The position numbers were made by a program, and so were the translations under genes. The notes below the pieces were generated by a model. The model saw only the letters and a program-made list of their open reading frames with translations, ran no database searches and had not been told where the DNA came from. A DNA stretch of 64,000 nucleotides, taken from NCBI GenBank assembly GCA_026182355.1, contig JAPFBL010000538.1:1-64000 (forward strand), read 5' to 3'. The stretch is from Hermatobates lingyangjiaoensis (taxonomy: Eukaryota > Arthropoda > Insecta > Hemiptera > Hermatobatidae). This document shows positions 8,956-19,651 of this stretch, in pieces; position 1 is the first letter of the stretch, and the number at the start of each line of letters is the position of its first letter.

Positions 8956-9531
8956 TTAACTTGGCTGATTGAAATTTCCAGAATTGATGGCAACCCTGAA
9001 TGTGTTTAATGATGAAGTCTTCATCTGTTTAATTATCCCGTTAATCAAAGCCTCATCTAATTTGTAGAGTCCTAGGCTATTGTTCATCAACTTCTCATAA
9101 AAGTTCTTTATGAGCGCACTTTCCACGATATTTCTTCTTCTTTCTGAAGACACGTATATTAATTCATTTGCTTCATTCCAGTTAATCACATAATTACTGT
9201 CTCTTATGTGAATGAACAAGGCACTCTTTTCGTCCTCTCTTCTGATGGAATATTTGTGCTGTTTTATCCTTGTAAGAAGACCTTTGCTCGTCTGTCCAAT
9301 GTAAGACATTTCACAGTCAGTACATGGTATCCTGTATACACAACAGTCCTTTCTTTTTGGCTTATTATTGACAAGTCTGTTAAACAAGTTACCATCATTA
9401 CTGAACACAACAGAAACGTCCAATCTTTTCATAAATGAAGGCATATCTTTCAAACAAGGACTGTATGGAATGACTAACAAATTCCTTCTTGAGAAATGTT
9501 CTTCATTATTTAATATCATGGATTGTTTCAC
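8956..9531 (-). CDS. PLE GIY-YIG endonuclease fragment
   Basis: A 191-residue open frame with VIPYSPCLKDMPSFMKRL (the linker after RT), then CCVYRIPCTDCEMSYIGQTS (GIY-YIG core with Cys motif), RIKQHKYSIRRE, HIRDSNYVINW, ERRRNIVESALIKNF and LGLYKLDEALI to the stop. The order and length fit a complete PLE endonuclease. It closely parallels the frames at 9830-10421. No RT core is attached. The minus strand lies between the two inverted ends. Confidence 0.8.
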   Translation of the reverse strand: MKQSMILNNEEHFSRRNLLVIPYSPCLKDMPSFMKRLDVSVVFSNDGNLFNRLVNNKPKRKDCCVYRIPCTDCEMSYIGQTSKGLLTRIKQHKYSIRREDEKSALFIHIRDSNYVINWNEANELIYVSSERRRNIVESALIKNFYEKLMNNSLGLYKLDEALINGIIKQMKTSSLNTFRVAINSGNFNQPS

Positions 9532-9648
9532 CTTTTTTTATGATATTGTCGATTAACCTTTTTGGATACATTAAAGAACCTGCAATTTTGTAAATATTTT
9601 TGATTTCTTCATCTAAAAATTCCTCACTGCAAATTTTTAAAGTTTACT

Positions 9649-9686
9649 TACTCTCTGATGATGTGTTGACGAAAGGCCTTAGAGCA
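9649..9686 (+). ncRNA. Hammerhead ribozyme
   Basis: CUGAUGA-U-GUGUUGAC-GAAA-GGCCUU-AGAGCA. The stem I partner UACUCU has one mismatch. Confidence 0.65.
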
Positions 9687-9758
9687 TTGTTTCCAAATTT
9701 GTTTCATTGTGGTAAATTAATCCATCTAATACATCAAGTGTTATTTTGATTATTATTC

Positions 9759-9807
<49 letters not shown>

Positions 9808-9829
9808 TATATATATATATATAATTAAT

Positions 9830-10421
9830 AACATTAGGGCAATTGCCCTTTCATTAAAATACCCCTCTTCTTATATTGATTTAGCTTTGAAGGATGCTAA
9901 AAAAACTTTCTCTAATACTTCAACAGAGCCCTTTTTATCATCAAATTCTATAGTTTTGCCATACCACGAATCATTGGACCCCCTTCCAAGATTAGCCAAA
10001 CAACTTGATTTTAATATAGTGTTTTCTAATCGTAATAACGTGGGTAATATGTTAATAAAAAACTCTTCCAGCGAATTGGAGTCCGCTGGTATTTATAAAA
10101 TTCCGTGCAAAAATTGCCATAAAATTTATATTGGTCAAACTGGTAAACCATTAAATACACGTGTAAAACAACACCAATATAACGTAAGTAGACAGGAAAA
10201 CCAGTGCCTTATTCTTGCATATAAAAAATGAAAATCATCATATTGATTGGACAGGAGCTAAATTTATTACCTATGAAAAATCAATGTTGTTAAGAAATAT
10301 TATTGAATCGTCTCTAATTAAATTTAATAGATCTAATATTATAAACATTAGTAACGGTCTCTTCAAACTTGATACTTTCGTCACGAGGGCAATAGCCTCT
10401 TCAAAGAGGGTTGACAGCTAG
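9830..10421 (+). pseudogene. PLE linker and GIY-YIG endonuclease with one frameshift
   Basis: The first frame has YPSSYIDLALKDAKKTF, ESLDPLPRLAKQLDFNIVFS and AGIYKIPCKNCHKIYIGQTG (GIY-YIG core). Near 10200 one extra base shifts the frame. The domain then continues as HIKNENHHIDWTGAKF, RNIIESSLIKF and GLFKLDTFVTRAIASS to a stop. The two frames together cover the whole domain. Downstream comes a ribozyme-bearing end (10592-10634) and (TA)n, the normal PLE order. Confidence 0.8.
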
Positions 10422-10560
10422 CGGATAGTTTTTTTTCTTTTTCTTACTGTACTCCTTTGTTTCCCCAAACATCCCTTTCTGGACATTAGTCCTTTCCTGT
10501 GCTTTCACCCTTTTAAAATACCACTCTTCCCTCCCACTCTTCTCAACCCCTCACCAGATG
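10422..10560 (+). other. Short PLE 3' spacer
   Basis: A pyrimidine-rich, non-coding stretch between the endonuclease stop and the ribozyme-bearing end. Confidence 0.4.
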
Positions 10561-10591
10561 TTTTCTGCATCTAGTGTTCAGTTGGGTTTTT

Positions 10592-10634
10592 GACTCTGAC
10601 GAAGACCGCTTGTTACGGTTGAAAGATCTTAGTC
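10592..10634 (+). ncRNA. Hammerhead ribozyme, GACU/AGUC stem I
   Basis: GACU-CUGACGA-A-GACCG/CGGUU-GAAA-GAUCUU-AGUC. Stem III AGAUCU is self-complementary. Reference copy for this family. Confidence 0.8.
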
Positions 10635-10696
10635 TTGTTTTCCCATTTCTTATTGTGGTTTGATCATTGATTGTTGTTTCACGTGTTTATGTGAAA

Positions 10697-10739
<43 letters not shown>

Positions 10740-10741
<2 letters not shown>

Positions 10742-11130
10742 GAGAAAAAAGACTAAAATCTTTCAACCATAACAAGCAGAGAGTCAAAGTTACAACCCAG
10801 TTCACTGTGTCTCAGTCTTAGACTCAAGATCTTAGTCTTGTTTCTTTATACTTATTGTGGTTTGGACGTTGATATAGATAGGTGTGTTATGTAATCGGGA
10901 TTCGGTCAACTTTCTGGGTTTGAAACTAAACTCTCTTTTGAAGTTGGCGAGTCAAACAGTCTTGACTGGTCAAAACCTTGGACAAGATTAATCAGATAAC
11001 CTTACAAGTAACCTCAACACTGTTCACTCAAAGGACACTCACTTCTGTCCTTTGAGTGAACAGTCTTGAGGTTTCTTGTGATGTTATCTGATTGGTCTGG
11101 TCGAAGGTTGTTAGTTTGTTTAAACATGGT
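10740..11130. other. Decayed PLE ends and inverted repeat
   Basis: 10740-10870 is a degraded copy of the 10590-10690 end. 10870-11110 carries GGTGTGTTATGTAATCGGGA plus an imperfect inverted repeat around the palindromic GACACTCACTTCTGTCC. Confidence 0.45.
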
Positions 11131-11149
11131 TAATTTCATTTAGGTTATT

Positions 11150-12480
11150 ATTTAGTTCGGTGTTTAGTTGTAAAGTTCAGTAAGTGTCGACAGTTATTTA
11201 ATAAAGTTCGATGGACACTGTATTCATTTGATATAGTTTTTAGGTGTCATATGGGTCTGTTTTGTAAAGTTCTTGGGCGCTGCATAAATAAATGTTCCGA
11301 AATGCCAATGACCACTATAGTTTATTGGTAAAGTTCGGAGTATATCTGTAAAGTTCTATAAGTTTGGATAGATATTTTATAAAGTTCGATAGCCACGGCA
11401 TTCAATTGATAAAGTTCCAACTGTTGCATGAGTCAGTTTAGTAAAGTTCTTTGGGCAATGGCAATAAATGTTAAAAATTCCTATGACCACTATAGTTTAT
11501 TGATAAAGTTCGGGTTCACTTGTAAAGTTCTGTAAGTTTTGACAGTTATTTTGTAAAGTTTGACGGCCACTGTATTCAACTCATAATGTTCCTGGTGTTG
11601 CATGAGTCTGTTTTGTAAGTTCTTGGCCGAAACATTAATAAATGTATCAAGTTCCAGGAAATACATTAGTTTATTTGTAAAGTTTTGCAAGTTTGGATAG
11701 TTATTTCATAAATTCTATGACCACTGAATTCAATTCATAAAGTTCTAGGTGTCATATGAGTCAGTTTTGGAAGTTCTTGGACGTCGCATAAATAAATGTG
11801 TCAAGTTCCAATGACCATACTTTTATAATAAAGTTCGGGGTTTACTTGTGAAGTTCTGTAACTGATAAAGTTCCAGATGTCTCTTGGATCTATTTAGTAA
11901 AGTTCTTGAGTGACTCATCAATAAATGCATCAAGTTCCAATGACCACCTCAGTTTATTTGTAAAATTCTGCAAGTTTGAATAGTTATTTTATAAAGTTTG
12001 ATGGACACTGCGTTCAATTAATAAAGTTCTAGGTGTCACATGAGTCAGTTTTGGAAGTTTTTGGACATCGCATAAATAAATGTGTCAAGTTCCAATGACC
12101 ACTTTAGTTTTATAATAAAGTTCTGGGTTTACTTTTAAAGTTCTGTAAGTTTTCGATAGTATTCTTATAAAGTTAAATGATAGCTGCAGTCGATTGATAA
12201 AGTTCCAGATGTCTTTTGGGTCTGTTTTGTGAATTTCTTGAGTGACTTCATTAATAAATACATCAAGTTCCAAAGACCACTTCAGTGTATTGGTAAAATT
12301 TTGTTTGAATTAGAAGTTTGAATAGTTATTTTATAAAGTTCGATTGTCACTGGATTCAGTTGATAAAGTTAAGGTGTTACACGAGTCAGTTTCATAAAGT
12401 TCCTTGGGCAATATCAATAAATATTAAACGTTCCCTTGGTTTGTCTGGTTTTGTAATATTGAAAAGAAGCAAAGTTGGCA
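11150..12480. repeat. Diverged ~170-bp satellite, about 7-8 copies
   Basis: Repeating landmarks are ATAAAGTTCGATGG, CACTGTATTCA, AGTCAGTTTTG, AAGTTCTTGG, CATAAATAAATG, AAGTTCCAATGACCAC and GTTTATTGGTAAAG. Copies begin near 11190, 11367, 11538, 11696, 11978, 12150 and 12320. The heptamer AAAGTTC recurs several times per unit, suggesting growth from a shorter repeat. No coding content. Confidence 0.8.
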
Positions 12481-12489
12481 AAGATCAGG

Positions 12490-12900
12490 GAGCACTATGA
12501 AGATGTGTTTTAATTGATTTTAAAAGTAATTAATGATTTAATTAGAGTAATTAAAGTTTATGCCGAAGGTGTAATGAGCCAAGCCACTAATAAGATGTTA
12601 GATTAGAATGTTATCTATTTGATGAAAGGATGTCGTGTCTTTAATAGCTCCATAAAGGAAAAGGAGGATTGTATGACTAAGATGATAGCAAGTTTCTTAC
12701 AATCACTCACTCTCTCTCTCTCTCTCTCTCTCCTACCTCCTACGCGTTAGTGGTAGCGCAATCGCTGCGGTGACGTCACTCTGACCTTTTGCCGAATAAC
12801 TATTACCTCATTATTGCAACAAAAACATCTTTTCTATGCAATCCCCCGTTCTCCCACTCCTCGTCTCTTCATTAGCTTAATTACCTCTGTTTGTCTCCAT
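12490..12900. other. No gene seen; (CT)n at 12713-12733
   Basis: Mixed-composition DNA with one CT microsatellite. No repeat family or exon recognised. Confidence 0.4.
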
Positions 12901-12908
12901 ATATATAT

Positions 12909-13071
12909 GATCAAACCACAATAAGAAATGGGAAAACAAGACTAAGATCTTTCAACCGTAACAAGCGGTCTTCGTCAGAGTCAAAAACCCAACTGAAAGA
13001 TCTTAGTCTTGTTTTCCCATTTCTTATTGTGGTTTGATCATTGATTGTTGTTTCATGTGTTTATGTGAAAT

Positions 13072-13075
<4 letters not shown>
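12909..13075. repeat. Palindrome of PLE ends
   Basis: TGATCAAACCACAATAAG and inverse. The left arm contains an intact hammerhead, the right arm lacks the core. Confidence 0.75.
12940..12982 (-). ncRNA. Hammerhead ribozyme, GACU/AGUC stem I
   Basis: Same sequence as at 10592-10634. Confidence 0.8.
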
Positions 13076-13117
<42 letters not shown>

Positions 13118-13249
13118 GAGTCGTTATCAGCCTTTGGAGCGATTCACTTCTTTTCCGGAAGACGAGGACATCGAAATATAGTAGTGAGTTCAGTGATTTC
13201 CTTTCTATGTGTTCTTTTTAAATTCTAGTTTATATATATATATATACGG

Positions 13250-13800
13250 TACTGTTTTCTTGACCACAAAATATTCACAAAACACTTTTTCTTTTTCTCG
13301 GAGTTTGGTCAGGGTAAATATATGGAATCACCTTTTTGCCAACGTTTCGTCTTTATTTGAAGACATCCTCAGGGCTATAAACTAACAAAAAACAATAAAC
13401 AATGGACATTTTTTCATTTCTACTTTAAAAACATCATAAACAAATTGAAAAAAGAACTTACTGAAGGCTTGGTTCTGTTACATTTACAAACAACCGTTAA
13501 CTGTCATTACATGTGCTGTTCCAAGCGACAAATTATTGAACCACTGTTTTTTTAGTACAATCCATTAACACATATTATAATATATATCTATTATAATATG
13601 TATCACCATAATATATATCTATAATACATTTATAATAAATTATTATTTTAACAATCCTTAAAAATATAAACTAGATAACATTGCATCTTTAACTATTTAT
13701 GATGGAACTATAAATCCTACTTAAATTGTCTGTATCTGTTTTTCTATTGCAATAGATAAATTTTAGTTTTGTTTTTATTCCACGGTTATACTTTTATCAT
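13250..13800 (-). mobile_element. PLE end region with hammerhead
   Basis: Begins with TTGACCACAAAATATTC and a ribozyme on the minus strand. The rest is AT-rich non-coding sequence with TATAATATATATCTAT repeats. Confidence 0.5.
13338..13375 (-). ncRNA. Hammerhead ribozyme, canonical core
   Basis: GCC-CUGAGGA-U-GUCUU/AAGAC-GAAA-C-GUU-GGC. All elements are paired. Confidence 0.8.
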
Positions 13801-13867
13801 TATATATATATATTTATATATATATTTTGACTCTGTCGGGTTTTTGACAATATCCAGTTGGGTTTTT

Positions 13868-13910
13868 GACTCTGACGAAGACCGCTTGTTACGGTTGAAA
13901 GATCTTAGTC
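13868..13910 (+). ncRNA. Hammerhead ribozyme, GACU/AGUC stem I
   Basis: Matches the copy at 10592-10634. Followed by the PLE end TTTCCCATTTCTTATTGTGG and (TA)n. Confidence 0.8.
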
Positions 13911-13943
13911 TTGTTTTCCCATTTCTTATTGTGGTTTGATCAT

Positions 13944-13985
<42 letters not shown>

Positions 13986-14136
13986 CAACTGAACAGTTCA
14001 ATTCAATATTGAACTGTCATTGTGTCCAGTTTGGATCGTCTTTCCGTCGATACTTTTATCATTATTTATATATATATAAATATATATTTAATATAGGAAG
14101 TCACCGCCCTGCCTTCCTGCGGGACTCTTCGCTCTT

Positions 14137-14178
14137 CACACCTCCTGATGACGACGATGGTCGAAATATCGATGTGAG
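14137..14178 (+). ncRNA. Hammerhead ribozyme, CUGAUGA core
   Basis: UC-CUGAUGA-C-GAC/GUC-GAAA-UAUC-GA, with an outer CAC/GUG stem I extension across an internal loop. Stem III is AUAU. Confidence 0.7.
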
Positions 14179-14338
14179 TTATGTCTATGTCTTTCTGTGT
14201 GTTTCCTTCGTTTTTTATTTTATTATATATCTATATATAATATAATATTATATTATTATATATATTATATATATATATTATATATTTTATATATATATAT
14301 ATATAAAATGGGAAAACAGCTGAGTCAGTTGGGTTTTT

Positions 14339-14382
14339 GACTCTGACGAAGACCGCTTGTTACGGTTGAAAGATCTTAGTTT
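14339..14382 (+). ncRNA. Hammerhead ribozyme, GACU stem I
   Basis: As at 10592-10634, but the stem I 3' strand is AGUU (one wobble or mismatch). Confidence 0.7.
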
Positions 14383-14442
14383 TTCCCATTTCATATTGTG
14401 GCTTGATCATTGATTGTTATTTCATGTGTTTATGTGAAATCT

Positions 14443-14655
14443 TTATATATATATATTAGTGTATTTGGGGAGCAGGCCTTCACCTATACAAGTTTTATTA
14501 AAACTTATGCCTATTTCTAATTTCACACCTTTTCGAGTTAATTTTTCCCATCTTCTAACCTCTGGCTTCCAAGAGTTCGGGACTAGATATATACATTCTC
14601 CAAAATTTTTATTTTTATAAACAAACTTGTTTCGGTCCACATCGACCATTTTCAA
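14443..14655 (-). pseudogene. PLE N-terminal ORF starting in the ribozyme
   Basis: Starts at the ATG formed at the core/stem II junction: MVDVDRN, then YLVPNSWKPEVRRWEKLTRK, VKLEIGISFNKTC and EGLLPKYTN, into (TA)n. Same architecture as 2250-2420, with similar words (YLVPxxW, FNKTC). Confidence 0.65.
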
Positions 14656-14659
14656 GGTT
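14623..14659 (-). ncRNA. Hammerhead-like motif, UUGAAAA core (U3-A8)
   Basis: ACC-UUGAAAA-U-GGUC...GGACC-GAAA-CAAGUU. Stem III is broken (CAAG for CAUG). Confidence 0.6.
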
Positions 14660-14787
14660 ATTTTTATATACAGCTACTTTCGCAAAATTATACACACTAC
14701 GTAACGATAACAACGTTAGTATCATTGTTATGTTGTTATCGTTACGTAGTGTGTATAATTTTGCGAAAGTAGCTGTATATAAAAATA

Positions 14788-14826
14788 ACCTTGAAAATGG
14801 TCGATGTGGACCGAAACATGTTTGTT
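14788..14826 (+). ncRNA. Hammerhead ribozyme, UUGAAAA core (U3-A8)
   Basis: Inverted copy with stem III ACAUGU intact. Stem I AAC/GUU has one internal mismatch. Confidence 0.65.
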
Positions 14827-14969
14827 TATAAAAATAAAAATTTTGTAGAATGAATATATCTAGTCCCGAACTCTTGGAAGCCAGAGTCAGAAGATGGGAA
14901 AAATTAACTCGAAAAGGTGTGAAATTAGAAATAGGCATAAGTTTTAATAAAACTTATATATATATATAT

Positions 14970-15110
14970 ATTATACTAGAATTTAAAAAGAACACATAGA
15001 AAGGAAATCACTGAACTCACTATATATTTCGATGTCCTCATCTTCAGGAAAAGAAGTGAATCGCTCCAAAGGCTGATAACGACTCTGATAACGATTGATA
15101 TATATATATA
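14970..15110 (-). mobile_element. PLE end piece, CTGAAGATGAGGACATCG family
   Basis: Minus-strand copy of the end family at 5950-6120, between (TA)n tracts. Confidence 0.55.
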
Positions 15111-15770
15111 TCTGTGGAGTGAGAGAGAGAGGAGAGAAGAAAGTGAGAGCAGTGACGCCCCAAGGTTGCGCAAGTCACGACCCACATTGAACAGAGAGGC
15201 TGGCGGTGGTGGTGTCCAGGGAAATGAGAGTTGAATCAGTGTTGGGTTGGGAGAGCAGGCGTGAGATGCTGTGAGAAGGTTGTCAGACCTGCAAGGTCAA
15301 GGTCGCCTTTGTCCTTCCCGCCCCGCGCTCCACACTTCGTTAGCCCAATGATGCTGCGCCAAGCATCTCTACCCGGTAAAGATTTCACAATAAACACATG
15401 AAAATACGCCAAGTTTGGCGTTTGACTCTCACCAAGACCGTATTCTTACTGTTATTAAATAGTCTTTATTCTGGTATTTTGAATATCTAACAGTTTTAGT
15501 GAAATTTTGTTCTATACCTGCTTACCAGCTGTGCATAGATATTAATTAATGATTATCATTGAATAATTTAACTTTCCATATTGTTTTAGTAATGTAATTT
15601 CTAATAGTTTGTTCATTTTCAAATATTCCTTTTTGTAACTACATTGTATTTTTTTCTACATAGGTTCTTTATTATTAATTTCATTATAATTCTAGTACTC
15701 ATAATTGTATTTAATTTTTCATCATGTACTTCTTTATATATAAACCTATATATATATATATATATATATA
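15110..15770. other. No gene seen
   Basis: 15110-15400 is GC-richer than its surroundings and could be old single-copy DNA. No splice-bounded exon was recognised. 15400-15770 is AT-rich with a weak match to the GACUCU...CCGTATTC PLE end. Confidence 0.35.
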
Positions 15771-15774
15771 TAGT

Positions 15775-16035
15775 TCAATATAAACAAAGAAACATAGAGA
15801 AATCAGAAGAACACACTTACAGTCTCTAATTTTCGGTTTGAACCGTCTTCAGGAGAGATAAGAGAGGGAAACCAAGCGCACTGGATCAGAGACGGTTGGA
15901 GACCAACAGTGTTGCCGCATGCGCGGCCGTTCACAGAAAATAAGGTTCAAACCGAAAATTAGAGACTGTAAGTGTGTTCTTCTGATTTCTCTATGTTTCT
16001 TTGTTTATATTGAACTATATTTGTCCGTTTTGGAT
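15775..16035. repeat. Inverted PLE ends (AACATAGAGAAATCAGAAG family)
   Basis: GTTCAATATAAACAAAGAAACATAG at 15773 pairs with the inverse ending near 16017. The left arm has an intact hammerhead. The centre has GC-rich DNA. Confidence 0.7.
15824..15855 (-). ncRNA. Hammerhead ribozyme
   Basis: CUC-CUGAAGA-C-GGUU/AACC-GAAA-AUUA-GAG. Stem III is AAUU. Confidence 0.7.
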
Positions 16036-16059
16036 CGTATTTCCAACGAAAAAAAGTGT

Positions 16060-16556
16060 ATATATATATATATATATCTCTGGGCAATATCTTCTCCCAT
16101 AGAAGTTTTAAACGCTCCAGGCCTGCACCTGACACTTTTGGCACAAAGCAATGTGGCAGAAGGAAATGCCTCACCTGTCCCATCATCAATCCTGACAGCC
16201 ATTTCATTTCGACAGCTAACAACCATTCTTACCCTGTCTCCTTTGCTAGTTCCTGCACTTCCAGCAATTGTGTTTATCGTAGACTGCACACAATGTGACT
16301 CATTCTACGTGGGACTGACTTCCACGTCACTTAGCCTCCGTATGAATGGTCACAGGTCATCCGTTGATCAACGCAAGCAGCTGCCTGTTGCCACCCACGC
16401 CAATCTCCATAACCTTCCCTTCAACGATGCTTCAGGGTTAAAATATTAAGAAAACTCTCAAATGATGACACCCAGACCACTCTAAGGGCTTCTGAGGAAG
16501 CTTTCATTTGGTTATTGAGTGCAAGAAATTTCCCTGGTCTAAATTTAATCAGATGA
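16060..16556 (+). pseudogene. PLE GIY-YIG endonuclease with at least two frameshifts
   Basis: Pieces in order: [18 protein letters not shown] and SCTSSNCVYR in one frame; [32 protein letters not shown] and LPVATHANLH in another; then RASEEAFIWLLSARNFPGLN in a third, to TGA. This is the Neptune-type endonuclease seen at 3048-3500, with FYVGLT intact where the 5.6-kb copy has a stop. Inactive as it stands. Confidence 0.75.
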
Positions 16557-16880
16557 TTTTTTTATTTTATTTTTATTTTTATTTATTTATTCATTCATTT
16601 ATTTATTTATTTATTTATTTATTTATTTTTTTTCTCTTCCCCGTTTAATTTTAGTTAGTTTTATGTTTTTTTCCTTTCCTTTCTCTTTTTTACTTTTCTC
16701 CTCCCTTTTACTTAAATATCACCTTTATAATTTTTTTAACTCACAGCCTACACTGGTTTACGTTGGTAAGGTGGCTGCACTGCGTGTCATTGTATCGCGC
16801 CAGTTTACATCGGCCAGTGGACGCATTTACGTCTCCGTTCCTTCATTCTTTCTCCTTTTATTTTATTTTCTTTCTTTCTA
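16557..16880. other. PLE 3' region, ATTT-rich
   Basis: (TTTA)n at about 16561-16630, then pyrimidine-rich DNA leading to the ribozyme at 16883. Confidence 0.4.
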
Positions 16881-16882
16881 CT

Positions 16883-16916
16883 CTCCTGAAGACGGCAAGA
16901 CGCCGAAATAATCGAG
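16883..16916 (+). ncRNA. Hammerhead ribozyme
   Basis: CUC-CUGAAGA-C-GGC/GCC-GAAA-UAAUC-GAG. Stem III is reduced to AU/AU. Confidence 0.65.
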
Positions 16917-17139
16917 ATTCGTGAGTGTTCGTCCTTTTTCTTGTGTTCTCTAGCTGTAACTTTAAATTATATATATATATATATATATTATATAAACACT
17001 AATAAATTCTCGACCGTGTGACAGATATACAACTAAAAAATGATAGATCGGGATGCGGTCAGTTTCTTCCGCATATATATATATATAAACCAATTAAAAA
17101 TTCCGTTGGACATTTTCATTTAATTAATATATATATATA

Positions 17140-17362
17140 TAAATTCACTTGATAAACGGAAAGCGATCTAAACTAGACACAATAACAGTTCAAAATTGAA
17201 GATAGGTAGCACACAAAGTAAAGAAATCCGGGTTACTAGACGTTGCGTCTAAACGTGCTTGGTCTCTCTTTCTCTTTTCTCCTGAAGACGGATTGCCCGA
17301 AAATTTGAGTTTGTAGGTGTGTTTCTTTACTTTGTGTGCTACCTATCTTCAATTTTGAACTG

Positions 17363-17395
<33 letters not shown>

Positions 17396-17530
17396 ACTAG
17401 ATAAACGGAAAGACGATCCAAACTGGACATAATAACAGTTCATAATTGAAGATAAGTGTGTTTCTTTACTTTGTGTGCTACTTATCTTCAATTTTGAAAT
17501 GTTATATATATATATATATATATATAATCG
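17140..17530. repeat. Inverted PLE ends (CAATTTTGAACTG family)
   Basis: TTCAAAATTGAAGATAGGTA at ~17189 pairs with TACCTATCTTCAATTTTGAA at ~17340. A second shorter inverted pair lies at 17397-17502. Confidence 0.65.
17279..17309 (+). ncRNA. Hammerhead ribozyme, weak stem II
   Basis: CUC-CUGAAGA-C-GG...CC-GAAA-AUUU-GAG. Stem II has only two pairs, stem III is AAUU. Confidence 0.6.
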
Positions 17531-17574
17531 AATGGGTCTCTGTGTGAAGAAGTTGGAGTCGAGTGTCAACATCT

Positions 17575-17919
17575 TTAATTAAGAGGGACTATGAAACCTC
17601 AAAAACCCTTTGACACGAAGACAAATGCTGCTTTGCATAGAAGACAAATGAGAGTATGAAGTAAAATAAATTCAATTTCCGTAGCAGATAATAGACGAAA
17701 CCAACACCCAACCACTACAAAAAACATTAATAGATAAGGAACAGGAGTTCACTGCAAAGTGAGGCTCGTGTTTTCTGCCAATAATCTTATTTCACAGAGG
17801 GACTGTGCAACCTCTATAACCAATGGTGGAATAACGAAGGCTTCGCTGAGCAGCGGGCAACTGGGACCGCATGCATGGACCTACTAACTCTACTCTCCTA
17901 TTGGTCAGCATTTCAACGA

Positions 17920-17920
<1 letters not shown>
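17575..17920. other. No gene seen
   Basis: Mixed-composition DNA. The short open frames show no recognisable motif. Confidence 0.35.
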
Positions 17921-17964
<44 letters not shown>

Positions 17965-17971
<7 letters not shown>

Positions 17972-18235
17972 CAAAAACGAAGAAATTCGACACAGAGAGA
18001 AAGAGACACATTTACTAACTCAAGTTTTCGGATGATCCGAAAACTACAACATGGTTGTGTTTCCGGCGTGCTTGGTCTCCCATTCTCTTTTCTCCTGAAG
18101 ACGGATCATCGGAAAATTTGAGTTTGTAAGTGTGTCTCTTTCTCCGTGTGTTGCTTTTCTTTGTTTTTGAGTTATTTGTGTCCAGTTTTTGATCGTTTTA
18201 TCGAATTTTGAGATATATATATATATATATATAAT
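17965..18235. repeat. Inverted PLE ends with decayed hammerhead
   Basis: AACTCAAAAACGAAGAAA and inverse flank CUC-CUGAAGA-C-GGAU...GGAAAAUUU-GAG at 18092-18122. An extra G before GAAA disrupts the core. Confidence 0.6.
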
Positions 18236-18277
18236 ATAACTAATCTGTGACACATAGACAGAAGCATAACAAAGACT

Positions 18278-18328
18278 CACTTTTCAATATTTCGACCGTA
18301 ATGGCGGTCGTCCTCAGTAGAAGAAGTG
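18278..18328 (-). ncRNA. Hammerhead ribozyme with extended stem I
   Basis: CUGAGGA-C-GACCG/CGGUC-GAAA-UAUU. The outer stem I strands CACUU and AAGUG pair across an internal loop. Stem III is AUAU. Confidence 0.7.
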
Positions 18329-18359
18329 AATTGACGGAGGGACGGAAGTTGTACTTTTT

Positions 18360-18820
18360 CTGATAAGCTTTCACAGGAGGTTTATTTTTTTGGCATTGAG
18401 CACTTTCTTTGCAATACTATAGGTAGATAGATAGGAGAGGAGCATTGTGATAAAGGTGGGCCATTGCCTTATATCATGCAGACAGATATGACTTGCCTTT
18501 CTCTAGAGTGATGGCGTATTGTGTGTGTGGGGGGGTTGTCGCCAATGCAGATGATAAAGAGAGGTTCTTCTCTTTATTGAAGCGAAGATTAGGGTGAAAG
18601 TTTTAAAAGGCAGTGGCTTTGGGGAGGAGGGAAATCAAAGGCGAGAGAGTCCTCTTGGCAATTGAAGGTAAATAGTGAGGGGTGGAAATCGAGAGGTGCA
18701 TCACTTTCTATTATTACAAGTCACAGCGAATGGAGATGTCTGCGGCTGCAGACAGAGAGATAGAGGCACTTTAGTCATAGAGGCGCTTTGTGCTGCTGCT
18801 TATGCCTGTTAGGGCATTAT
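18360..18820. other. No gene seen
   Basis: Contains the phrase GAGGCGCTTTGTGCTGCTGC, which recurs at ~18956, so it is part of a local duplication with the GA-rich tract. No exon recognised. Confidence 0.4.
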
Positions 18821-18994
18821 CAGAAAGAGAGAGAGAGAGAGAGAGAGAGTAGAGAGACAGAGAGTGACACTGAGGGAGAGATAGAGAGAGAGAGAGACAA
18901 ACAGAGTGACAATGAGAGAGAAAGATAGAAAGAGAGAGAGATACTTAGTGATAGAGGCGCTTTGTACTGCTGCTTATAGCTGTTAGGACATTCT

Positions 18995-19043
<49 letters not shown>

Positions 19044-19170
19044 GTAGAGAGACACAAAGAGAGAAAGAGAGAGAGACAGACAGACAGAGTGACACTGAGG
19101 GAGAGAGAGTGAGAGAGACAGAGTGACACTGAGGGGGAGAGAGAGAGAGACAGACATAGTGACACTGAGG

Positions 19171-19208
<38 letters not shown>

Positions 19209-19218
19209 TAGTGACACT

Positions 19219-19258
<40 letters not shown>

Positions 19259-19505
19259 TGACACTGAGGGAGAGAGAGAGAGACAGACAGACAGAGTGAC
19301 ACTGAGGGAGAGAGAGAGAGAGAGAGAAGAGACAAACAGACAGACAGAGTGACACTGAAGGAGAGAGAGAGAGAGGGTGGGAGGGGAACAGGCACGCATA
19401 GAGAGAGAGAGAGGGAGGGAGGGAGCCAGATAGACACGCTGAGAGAGAGAGAGAGAGTGACACTGAGGGGAAGACCGAGGGACACTGTGAGAGAGGGAGT
19501 GAGAG
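18820..19505. repeat. GA-rich complex repeat
   Basis: (GA)n runs are interspersed with GTGACACTGAGGGAGAGAG and GACAGACAGACAG words. The Ser-Leu-rich frames on the minus strand are products of this low complexity. Confidence 0.9.
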
Positions 19506-19651
19506 TTGGGTCGCCTGACGGCTGTTTACAGTTTAGGCCTTACGAAGCACTGTAAAGAGCCGTGTGATAACTCCTTTAGGGGGTCGCGACATGCTGGTGT
19601 GATAACAGATCTCTTCTTAGGCATTGTTTACAACGCAGTGTTTTGTTTCAG

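Larger units (their letters stand above)
8846..9725 (-). mobile_element. Truncated PLE with inverted ends and endonuclease
   Basis: Inverted ATGGATTAATTTACCACAAT ends (8846 and 9725), each with a hammerhead, enclose a GIY-YIG frame. This is the clearest bounded PLE copy on the left side. Confidence 0.75.
14490..14957. mobile_element. Palindrome of two PLE ends with N-terminal frames
   Basis: The arms mirror about ~14723.5. Each holds a UUGAAAA-core hammerhead and then, outward, the N-terminal frame ending in FNKTCIGEGLLPKYTN (left arm) and (TA)n. Confidence 0.85.

Noticed and set aside
13943..14245. ORFs rich in YIYIYI across the window (e.g. 13943-14245, 62257-63407)
   Set aside because: Translations of (TA)n microsatellites.
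18820..19485. Ser-Leu-rich ORFs up to 221 codons on the minus strand
   Set aside because: Low-complexity (GA)n/(TC)n translation without start, splice or domain support.
1..19650. Upstream GIPC exons (N-terminal GH1)
   Set aside because: Looked for the conserved HTQLAHGSP and ELY-KIA type motifs with splice sites and found none. They probably lie beyond the left edge.
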